This document shows positions 48,739-55,489 of a DNA stretch of 64,000 bases, in pieces; within the stretch, counting starts at the first letter, position 1, and each line of letters opens with the position of its first letter. Below the pieces are notes generated by a model. That model saw only the letters and a list, made by a program, of their open reading frames with translations, ran no database searches and was not told where the DNA came from. Location of the stretch: NCBI GenBank assembly GCA_963725255.1, contig CAVRXV010000001.1:124001-188000 (forward strand), given 5' to 3'. Origin of the DNA: JAIEPX01 sp963725255 (lineage in GTDB: Bacteria > Pseudomonadota > Gammaproteobacteria > JAIEPX01). Made by a program: the position numbers and the translations under genes.

Positions 48739-48749
48739 AGCATCTCCTT

Positions 48750-48810
48750 GGGGTCAGGCATGCATATTTGCATCTAGCTTTGCTAGGTGCAAATATGCAT
48801 GCCTGACCCC
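48750..48810. repeat. GGGGTCA palindrome, 29-bp arms
   Basis: Left arm 48750-48778 starts GGGGTCAGGCATGCATATTT; right arm 48782-48810; three-base loop; one G-T type mismatch in 29 bp. It lies two bases after the stop of the VUT-family gene and directly upstream of the miaA ribosome site. Confidence 0.92.
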
Positions 48811-48812
48811 AT

Positions 48813-49355
48813 TTAAATTGGTGCGAGATTGAGACGAGCTTTTTTACGCTCTTGAAGCTTCCAAATACTCCAAACTGCCAAAACACCCAAAATTTTAGTC
48901 GCAGTCATGATAATCATTGCTAGCCAATTAATACGACCAAGCAGTGTTAGAAAAACGAAACTATCTACGGGTGCACTAACAGATGCAGACCAAACTAGTC
49001 GTTGTGACAGAGGTTTACGCGTGTATGTAAATATTCCCCAGTCGATAAATTCACCTATCAAAAATGCTGATAAGCTAGCAAAAGCCACTGTTTCGCTAGC
49101 TAAAACATAACTCAAATATCCTGCAAATAGCATAGCGATGATGACATATCGACCGATTTCGCGTTGCGCAAAGTCACGAAAAATATAGACCATACCTACA
49201 CTAAAATCGATAGGAGAAACCCATTCATTAAACAAAAAGAATAATGGGGCTATTACAAAAAGCTTGTTAATCACAAGAATAAACAAGATATAACTTAAAG
49301 TTGCTTTGTAGGGGCGAAGGAATTTTTGCGCAATTTGATTAATCATTATTACCAC
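48813..49355 (-). CDS. VUT-family (YhhQ/QPTR-like) membrane transporter
   Basis: A 180-residue inner-membrane protein with about five or six helices. The family signature is visible: YIFRDFAQREIGRYV, then AFLIGEFIDWGIFT and SASVSAPVDSFVFLTLLG. The VUT/YhhQ family includes queuosine-precursor transporters, so uptake of preQ0, preQ1 or a related base is plausible; close Legionella-type members are not characterised. It opens the accessory block between miaA and mutL. Confidence 0.75.
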   Translation of the reverse strand: MVIMINQIAQKFLRPYKATLSYILFILVINKLFVIAPLFFLFNEWVSPIDFSVGMVYIFRDFAQREIGRYVIIAMLFAGYLSYVLASETVAFASLSAFLIGEFIDWGIFTYTRKPLSQRLVWSASVSAPVDSFVFLTLLGRINWLAMIIMTATKILGVLAVWSIWKLQERKKARLNLAPI

Positions 49356-49579
49356 TCAACTCATACCAGAATCTAGATCGGCCATTATACTGCAATGTAT
49401 AGAAAATAGAAAGTTGAGCGCGGCTCCTGTGCAATTATTCTTGTAGTTAAGCCTATAATTTTGTATGCTTGCGCCGGCTTATAAGGGGAGCAGAGCTTCT
49501 CGCATTTTATTAAATTAAGCGACGTTAATGTTCTAGGGGAAAAGCGCAGCTCTTCCCTGCTCTCTGGGGAGGTAGGTTT

Positions 49580-50152
49580 GTGGATATAAAGTTTAACTCG
49601 AATGACGCGCTGTTAGTTGTTGATATTCAATATGATTTTCTTCCAGGCGGAACATTGGGCGTCCCCTTAGGTGATCAGGTAATACCCCCCATCAAAGAGC
49701 TTATCACTGCGGCCACTAAAGGCCACGCAACCATAATTGCCTCTAGAGATTGGCATCCGGCCAATCATATTAGCTTCCATGAACAAGGCGGGCCTTGGCC
49801 ACCTCATTGCGTTCAAAATACCCGTGGCGCTGAATTTCATGAATCCCTCCAATATCCTAAAAATACAATCGTTGTGAGCAAGGCAACAAACCCTGATATC
49901 GATGTTTATTCTGCATTCCATGCAGAGACAGAAACCGGTGCCCCATTACCTAAAATTCTAGAAGAGCACAATATTAAACGAATCATTATATGCGGATTGT
50001 GTCTTGATTACTGTGTAAAAGCCTCTTCCCTAGATTTAATAAAAGCTGGCTACGAAATTCTAGTGGTACTTAATGCTACAAAAGCAATTGATGCTGAAGA
50101 TGGGCTTGAGACGATTAGATTACTAAAAAGCTTTGGCGTGCAATTTGTTTAA
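49580..50152 (+). CDS. pncA: Nicotinamidase-like isochorismatase-family hydrolase
   Basis: Probably deamidates nicotinamide to nicotinate, feeding NAD salvage through nadD. 190 residues. Triad candidates are Asp in LLVVDIQYDFLPGG, Lys in VVSKATNPDID and Cys in IICGLCLDYCV. The metal-site pattern DWHPANHISF is present. GTG at 49580 has GGGAGG seven bases upstream. The upstream 224-bp gap contains G/C-rich short inverted stretches but nothing I can name. A palindrome starts three bases after its stop. Confidence 0.85.
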   Translation: MDIKFNSNDALLVVDIQYDFLPGGTLGVPLGDQVIPPIKELITAATKGHATIIASRDWHPANHISFHEQGGPWPPHCVQNTRGAEFHESLQYPKNTIVVSKATNPDIDVYSAFHAETETGAPLPKILEEHNIKRIIICGLCLDYCVKASSLDLIKAGYEILVVLNATKAIDAEDGLETIRLLKSFGVQFV

Positions 50153-50155
50153 AAA

Positions 50156-50204
50156 GGGGTCAGGTCTAACATTGAAACTTGGTTTCAATGTTAGACCTGA
50201 CCCC
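50156..50204. repeat. GGGGTCA palindrome, 23-bp arms
   Basis: Left arm 50156-50178 starts GGGGTCAGGTCTAACATTGA; three-base loop; right arm 50182-50204 perfectly complementary. It starts three bases after the stop of the nicotinamidase-like gene. Twenty-one bases of its left arm recur at 52107-52127. Confidence 0.92.
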
Positions 50205-50352
50205 CTTCTCCTCCGGTCGCTAATTAAATGTTATTAAGTTATGAAGGGATGCTATATTTTTCATGATTATGCCTGAAACCACTGTACTTCCATGAAATAT
50301 TATGATAAAATTAAGAGATGTGAATGGGTGATCAAAGGTAATAGAGGTGCTT

Positions 50353-52086
50353 ATGCAAGAAGAAAGTATGCCGGACGACGTTAATAAAGAACTGGAAGCG
50401 GTTGCCCATTTGTCTCCTGAAGAAATTTGGGAGGCAATGAAATTCTCACCATTATTAGCAGATAAATTACATCATGGAGAATATGCCCAACAATTTTGGC
50501 GCAATAAGTTTCAGTTGTACTTTCCTTTAGAAATGCTTCACCAGCCGGATAGAATATTCCCAGAAGATATGTATGATGAATTTCGCAAAAGATATTTAAA
50601 GCATGTCAATGATCTATCTCAAATTCAACGCCTGCTTCTCGGTGTAATTCTTGAAGGAAAGATCGAATATTTTGTAACTAGCATTATTGCAAAATATAAA
50701 GTGACGGTCGCGGATTTGTTTAAATTATTCAGTCAAAACCACAATCAAAACTATCTGGTGCCATCATTTTGTACTGATGAAATGCTTGATTTTATCTACA
50801 AAATGTTTTTGCTGAAGCATATCGAAAAATTGAATGGACCTTACCAGCCAAATGTTTTAAAGAAAATAGAATTAGCTATCATTTTCAACCAATCAGTCAA
50901 TGATATTTTAAAAATGTGCGCAGACGAAAAGAGATTGATTAATCATGCATTTATTTGTTCATTAAAATATAATCGACAACCTTTGTATGACGAGCTACTT
51001 AAAAAATGTCCTGAAACAGATTGTAAAGATGAAGGAAAATGGCGCGAAGTTTTCTATGCCAGACCCATCAATTTTGCAGCAAAATTTGCAAACATTGATG
51101 CTATCAAAAAACTCAAGAGTTGTGGTGTTAACATCAACAGATTGGGTGCCCAGCAAAGTATACACTATAATTGCCCATTACATATTGCAGCAATGCACGG
51201 TAATCTTAGATTATTTCGAGAATTATTGGCATTAGGTGCAGATATCAGAGCACTGAATGCTCTTCGCAAAAATCCTTTAAGTATCGCAATTGAATTTGGT
51301 CAACTTAATATTGTCAAAGAATGTTTAAATAGACGAAAAGAAATCAAAAATGTGAATCCGGACTATTTACTGTATGTGGCAGCTGAATATGGTCAGAAAG
51401 AAATCGTTAACTATCTAATCCATGTAGAACACGCTCAGGTCACTGCTGAACATGTACTTGCTGCGGCATTATCTGGAAATGTAACTCACGATGACAGATA
51501 TTTTGAGGTAATTAACATTCTTTTGGAATATAATCCACTTGCTCTTGCTCATGATGTCGATATCATGAAAGCCATTAACCCAGTTGCTACAGCATGGGGA
51601 TTGGGCTTTGATAATGCTACAGCTAAGCAGATTAAAGTGTTTAGAGCAAACGATATTATGCGAAAGGTACTGAGCATTGCAATAGCTTGTCAGTATGATG
51701 AAACAGTTAAAGCATTATTAAATACAAACCCAAGCAAAGATGTGCTAATTGAGGCCTTGAGATATGCCCAAAATAAATTATCACCTTCAGCTAAAACTAT
51801 ACGTATCAAATTGTTGGAAATGTATATAGCACAAAATCTAGAAGAGGCAAAAACAAACACACACAAAAGCAGGCTTCCATTTTTTAATACACCACTAGGT
51901 GCGTCAATCGCATTGAAAACGAGCGTAGCTACGAAACAAATAGCACAAGAAAATGGGATGAAAGTTGAATTTACTGAAGAAGAAAAAAAGGCCCTACTAG
52001 AAGGAGAATTAGGGAATATTATCGATCCTTTAGGCAAGGAGCATTTTACCACACTCAAAGATTGGCTAAATAACCGTTTTAATTAA
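50353..52086 (+). CDS. Ankyrin-repeat protein, candidate effector
   Basis: 577 residues from ATG 50353 (AGAGG upstream; the frame opens at GTG 50347). The N-terminal 60 residues contain LSPEEIWEAMKFSPLLADKL and QQFWRNKFQLYFP, which faintly resembles an F-box. Ankyrin repeats occupy about residues 230-400 (RPINFAAKFANIDAIKKLKS; CPLHIAAMHGNLRLFRELLA; NPLSIAIEFGQLNIVKECLN; YLLYVAAEYGQKEIVNYLIH). The C-terminal third is helical. No signal peptide. Probably a host-targeted protein, by analogy with Legionella/Coxiella Ank effectors. Confidence 0.75.
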   Translation: MQEESMPDDVNKELEAVAHLSPEEIWEAMKFSPLLADKLHHGEYAQQFWRNKFQLYFPLEMLHQPDRIFPEDMYDEFRKRYLKHVNDLSQIQRLLLGVILEGKIEYFVTSIIAKYKVTVADLFKLFSQNHNQNYLVPSFCTDEMLDFIYKMFLLKHIEKLNGPYQPNVLKKIELAIIFNQSVNDILKMCADEKRLINHAFICSLKYNRQPLYDELLKKCPETDCKDEGKWREVFYARPINFAAKFANIDAIKKLKSCGVNINRLGAQQSIHYNCPLHIAAMHGNLRLFRELLALGADIRALNALRKNPLSIAIEFGQLNIVKECLNRRKEIKNVNPDYLLYVAAEYGQKEIVNYLIHVEHAQVTAEHVLAAALSGNVTHDDRYFEVINILLEYNPLALAHDVDIMKAINPVATAWGLGFDNATAKQIKVFRANDIMRKVLSIAIACQYDETVKALLNTNPSKDVLIEALRYAQNKLSPSAKTIRIKLLEMYIAQNLEEAKTNTHKSRLPFFNTPLGASIALKTSVATKQIAQENGMKVEFTEEEKKALLEGELGNIIDPLGKEHFTTLKDWLNNRFN

Positions 52087-52100
52087 TGTCAAACGATTTT

Positions 52101-52231
52101 AAGAAAGGGGTCAGGTCTAACATTGAAGGGCAAAAAAAAAGGGGTCAGATCTAATATCAATGCTTCGAGATGCTTGTTAGGTAAAAGTATTGATATTAGA
52201 TCTGACCCCTTTCTTTTGTGACCCCTTTCTT
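52101..52231. repeat. Nested GGGGTCA palindromes
   Basis: The outer ends are AAGAAAGGGGTCA (52101-52113) and its exact reverse complement (52219-52231). Just inside the left end lies a partial arm (GGTCTAACATTGAA) identical to the copy at 50156. Inside that is a complete second palindrome with arms 52141-52161 and 52189-52209 (21 bp, perfect, 27-base loop). It starts 15 bases after the ankyrin-gene stop. Confidence 0.88.
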
Positions 52232-52308
52232 CTTGTGGCAATAAAGATAATTAATGCTGTAGATAGTGTGCTAGATTATATGATAACAGATGACAGAAGG
52301 AGATTCTT

Positions 52309-53838
52309 ATGCGCATTAATCAAAATGAGTTTATTTTTCAAGATAGAACATTAGCAGTATCAGAGCTGTTGAAGATGAAAGTTGCACACTATTCTGCTTG
52401 GTTGGACAATCTGATGAGTATCGGTTGTTTAAAAGCAGAAGACAACGTGAAATGTCAATCTTTATTGGATAGTATTAATCCCACTGAAGACTCTTTAAGT
52501 GCTATCAAACTGTTCTTAGATAGCCTTTATAAGGCTTACTCTGGAAATGAATCATTTAAGCGTATCGATGATTATTACAGACCAGAGACACCTGAAATTA
52601 GAAAGATCAAAAGTGGGCTTGGTTACCAAATTGAGGGTGGGAAAAAGAGACCTAAATTAATGACCCTACCTCTATCATCTCCTCCTGAAGCAACTCAAAC
52701 TACTACTAGATCTGATGTTCAAGCTGTTATGAATCAGCCAACTATACAAAGTAATAGCACTCTCTTCTCAAGTGCACCTAAAAAAGCTGTAATGCCATCT
52801 CCCCTTCTTGCACCTATCGTTGCTAAGAGAACTAAAAAATATATCCCCACCAAAGAAGAGATCGATAAAGCAATAAGGATTTTCCTCAGCGGCGATCTAA
52901 GTAGTTTTGAGTATAATAGCAAAGAACGTGCAGCCCAATCTTGGCGTCAGGCGAAATCTGCTCACTATCTTGCTTGGTTAAACAAATTAATAGAATCAAA
53001 TTGTGTAGATATAGAAGATCGCGACCAGTGTGTGCTATTTAAGAATCAGATGGATACATCAAAAGACACGCTAAACAAATTCGAAATTTATATTAGCGGC
53101 CTCTATTCACGTAATAAAAAAAACGCATTATTTTTAGAGCTTGATAAGCCTTTCAGAGAAACAGTTCCTATTCTTCATCGAGGCGGATATGGTAGAAGCC
53201 GAGGCAACTACACTGTCACCAATAGATCAGAACAAGATAAACAACAAGCATGGGCCATTTCAGTGCTAGAAAATGCTGACGATGATATAATATCTCATGT
53301 CAATGAAAGATTGTCGCAGTCCATGCAATTGGAAACTGAAAAAGCGGATATCGAGTTAGGTCTTGAGGAGCTTAAAAAATCACTACAGAATCAATCCAGT
53401 TATTATGAACGTATTCGGAATGAAATAAATTACGTTCTGGATAATTTCAAAAGATCAATGGCCTCCGTATTTCCAGCACCTGAGCCTCAAAACACGGGGT
53501 TTTTCTCAATATTTTCTTCTAAACAAAAAGTTCAGACGAAAAGAGATGAAGCTATAGCACTCTATGAATTATTTAAAGAAGTTTTTAAAAATCTTGAAAC
53601 TGAACCAACTCCCGAAAATGCAGCTATCATTAAAGCTAATATTGAGGCTGTTAAAAACAACCCCGAAATGCTCAACCTAGAACAAGTACCTTTCGTTATT
53701 AAAAGGGCAACATATACGCTAGAAGCGATTAGTGATAAAGTGAATGATCTAGCGCTTTGTAGAGAAGAAATCAGGATCATAACTGAAAAAATACGCACCC
53801 TTTCGGCAGATAGGCCTACTCAGTTGGAACGATGGTAA
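52309..53838 (+). CDS. Hypothetical protein with an internally duplicated domain
   Basis: 509 residues. Two related segments of about 85 residues lie at about 16-105 and 195-290: VAHYSAWLDNLMSIGCLKAE pairs with SAHYLAWLNKLIESNCVDIE, and each continues with a similar helix and an F-R-x-x-x-P-x-x pattern (YRPETPEIR; FRETVPILH). A coiled-coil C-terminal region follows (QLETEKADIELGLEELKKSL). There is no signal or membrane segment. I recognise no family. ATG follows AAGGAG. The last bases overlap a histidine-kinase-like relic on the other strand. Confidence 0.65.
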   Translation: MRINQNEFIFQDRTLAVSELLKMKVAHYSAWLDNLMSIGCLKAEDNVKCQSLLDSINPTEDSLSAIKLFLDSLYKAYSGNESFKRIDDYYRPETPEIRKIKSGLGYQIEGGKKRPKLMTLPLSSPPEATQTTTRSDVQAVMNQPTIQSNSTLFSSAPKKAVMPSPLLAPIVAKRTKKYIPTKEEIDKAIRIFLSGDLSSFEYNSKERAAQSWRQAKSAHYLAWLNKLIESNCVDIEDRDQCVLFKNQMDTSKDTLNKFEIYISGLYSRNKKNALFLELDKPFRETVPILHRGGYGRSRGNYTVTNRSEQDKQQAWAISVLENADDDIISHVNERLSQSMQLETEKADIELGLEELKKSLQNQSSYYERIRNEINYVLDNFKRSMASVFPAPEPQNTGFFSIFSSKQKVQTKRDEAIALYELFKEVFKNLETEPTPENAAIIKANIEAVKNNPEMLNLEQVPFVIKRATYTLEAISDKVNDLALCREEIRIITEKIRTLSADRPTQLERW

Positions 53839-53925
53839 TGACGAAAATAATTCGAGTCCCCTGATTCAGCTGACTTTTCACGGTTATCTGGCCACCCAGT
53901 TGCTCAATTAGACCTGCCCCCTTTA
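53816..53925 (-). pseudogene. Possible C-terminal fragment of a sensor histidine kinase
   Basis: The minus strand reads GLIEQLGGQITVKSQLNQGT then RIIFVITIVPTE and a stop at 53816. This matches the end of a HATPase domain (LxExxGGxIxVxSxxxxGTxFxxxxP). No further kinase sequence is recognisable upstream, where an AAGGGGGCAGGTC motif resembling the palindrome end appears. Too short to be certain. Confidence 0.35.
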
Positions 53926-54028
53926 TTTTGCTTTATTCTTGAACTAACTTGATACCTGAGTGTCTTCACGATCGAGATCATCATAAATGCTCGTTATCTC
54001 GCGATAATTCAATAATTTAACATTAGAA
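53926..54028. other. Non-coding stretch before the 54029-54412 repeat
   Basis: Part of the 566-bp gap without an intact gene (53839-54404). I see no RNA gene or promoter. The minus strand has a short open frame ending LNYREITSIYDDLDREDTQ that might be a gene fragment but has no recognisable relative. Confidence 0.3.
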
Positions 54029-54412
54029 CAATCTAAGGGGTCAAATCTCCATTTGACGATCCCATCGTTTCCTTGTGGCGCTTATTTACCATTATTTTCT
54101 GGTGTCAATTTAACGATTGCAAAGCTTCGATGTATTTTTCACGGTATTTTTTTTCTTGGTTAATTTTTGACTCAAAATGATAGGCCGCACTACTGACAGT
54201 TTGATAGCACTTTAGTGCCTATCTCACCAATCTCACCAATCTCACCATCTGTCAACTTATCTCACCAATATCACCACCCACCACAATCAATAACCCACTC
54301 TGTTTTCCCGGCCTTGATTCAGGGCTAAGTCAAATCCCTGTTTCATTATATTTGCAATTAGCATCGCGCAGTTTCTGGAATCATCAAATGGAGGTTTGAC
54401 CCCCTTAGGTTG
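54029..54412. mobile_element. MITE-like element with about 35-bp terminal inverted repeats
   Basis: Left terminus 54029-54063 starts CAATCTAAGGGGTCAAATCT; right terminus 54377-54412 is its reverse complement with four substitutions and one added C. The 313 bases between them encode nothing recognisable and include three tandem TCTCACCA(A/T) nonamers at 54222-54248. The right terminus contains the vapC stop codon. The ends match the GGGGTCA palindromes, so this may be a family member with an unusually long interior. Confidence 0.6.
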
Positions 54413-54842
54413 AAAGATAAGTATCATCAATAAATGGATTAACGATTTTTACGCCAGCGATTTCTTGGTGGTGATTAAAATCTTCAGAAAGTAATATGCT
54501 TGCGCCAGCGTCGCGTGCCGTTGACCAAAGCATGGCGTCCCAAAAGGATAATTGATATTTCTGTGCGCTAGTGACCGCTCGTAACAGGGTACCCGCCTTG
54601 GCAGTTGCCACTGGAAATAATGCATACCAATCTTCAATTTGCTCAGCTGCAACTTCCGGCGACAAATATTTTTTACGAGTCGTTGCGTGATAAAATTCAG
54701 AGAGTGCTTGTAATGTAATGACGCAATCTAATGAGGTCACTTTTTGCATAATTTTTTGCGCAGCATTATGACGTGCCTTGTCGCGCGTATCAAAGGCATA
54801 AATTAAGATGTTGGTATCTAGAGTAATGCGCTCAGCGATCAT
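54405..54842 (-). CDS. vapC: PIN-domain toxin, VapC type
   Basis: 145 residues. A PIN-domain ribonuclease with acidic residues in LDTNILIYAFD, ALSEFYHAT, SFWDAMLW and LSEDFN. Such toxins cut RNA, often initiator tRNA, when freed from the antitoxin. Start ATG 54842 overlaps the antitoxin gene by 11 bases. The last codons and stop (54405-54407) lie inside the right end of a repeat element, so the C-terminus DDTYLST may have been altered by its insertion. Confidence 0.88.
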   Translation of the reverse strand: MIAERITLDTNILIYAFDTRDKARHNAAQKIMQKVTSLDCVITLQALSEFYHATTRKKYLSPEVAAEQIEDWYALFPVATAKAGTLLRAVTSAQKYQLSFWDAMLWSTARDAGASILLSEDFNHHQEIAGVKIVNPFIDDTYLST

Positions 54843-55080
54843 AGAGATCCTCTCGGTTTAATTTGCCTTCTTTATAATCAAATCCTTTTTTCATGCGGGC
54901 TCTGGTTCTCGCCAGAGCCGCTTTTTGATTTGCTGTTAATGATGAAGCTTTGCCTATGGGAATTAATCGGGCAATGGGTGTGCCCCGTCGAGTAATAACG
55001 ATTTCTTCGCCTTGTTCGACCATCTGAACATAGTCAGTAAACTGCTGATTCATTTCTCGTAGACCTACTTGTATGCCCAT
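54832..55080 (-). CDS. Phd/YefM-type antitoxin
   Basis: 82 residues. The N-terminal DNA-binding fold carries the family pattern VGLREMNQQFTDYVQMVEQG then EEIVITRRGTPIARLIP. The C-terminal part is charged and should wrap the toxin. ATG has AGGAGG upstream. It is the first gene of the toxin-antitoxin pair and likely represses its own promoter at the palindrome 55108-55125. Confidence 0.88.
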   Translation of the reverse strand: MGIQVGLREMNQQFTDYVQMVEQGEEIVITRRGTPIARLIPIGKASSLTANQKAALARTRARMKKGFDYKEGKLNREDLYDR

Positions 55081-55100
55081 AACTAACCTCCTGAGTTGTC

Positions 55101-55135
55101 ATTATAATTGTAGTACGTACTACAATGCTTGTCAA
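55101..55135 (-). promoter_or_regulatory. Promoter and palindromic operator of the toxin-antitoxin pair
   Basis: TTGTAGTACGTACTACAA at 55108-55125 is a perfect 18-bp palindrome. On the minus strand TATAAT (55106-55101) follows it directly, and a TTGACA at 55135-55130 precedes it, but their spacing (23 bases) is long. The palindrome sits where antitoxin binding would block RNA polymerase. Confidence 0.65.
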
Positions 55136-55278
55136 ATTCAGAAGATTGGAGAAATAGTACCCTACTTGATGATCATTACAATACCGTATTGGCGAGGATC
55201 TGCCCCCTTAGCCTCCTTGACAATCACCCCCAACTAACTTAATGTCTCTCTAATGATAGACAATCAAGGATGATTAAA

Positions 55279-55488
55279 ATGTCAAGCAAACACGCATTGA
55301 CCGTAGCTGAGCAATTAAAAGAAAATTTTGATGCCATACGTGCAGATGATATGCAAATCTTAAAGAATGAGATTAAAGAAACAGAAGCTTTTCTTGCAAG
55401 TCTTAGTTCTAGATCCATGAGTCGAGGATCGAAACCCGCCGTGAAAAACACAGATCCCGATCCGTCATTTCTACCAACAAAAAAATAA
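55279..55488 (+). CDS. Small hypothetical protein
   Basis: 69 residues from ATG 55279 (AAGG seven bases before; ATG 55270 also possible). Mostly helical and charged (LTVAEQLKENFDAIRADDMQ), ending SFLPTKK. No recognised domain. It stops one base before the end of the convergent 571-residue gene. A competing frame on the other strand (55239-55451) has no ribosome site and is less likely. Confidence 0.5.
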   Translation: MSSKHALTVAEQLKENFDAIRADDMQILKNEIKETEAFLASLSSRSMSRGSKPAVKNTDPDPSFLPTKK

Positions 55489-55489
55489 T

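Noticed and set aside
42148..52231. CRISPR array made of the GGGGTCA repeats
   Set aside because: The copies are kilobases apart, differ in their arms and are palindromes; there is no regular spacing, spacer set or cas gene.
55239..55451. Minus-strand small gene opposite the 69-residue protein
   Set aside because: No ribosome site, and it would overlap the better-supported plus-strand gene almost completely.
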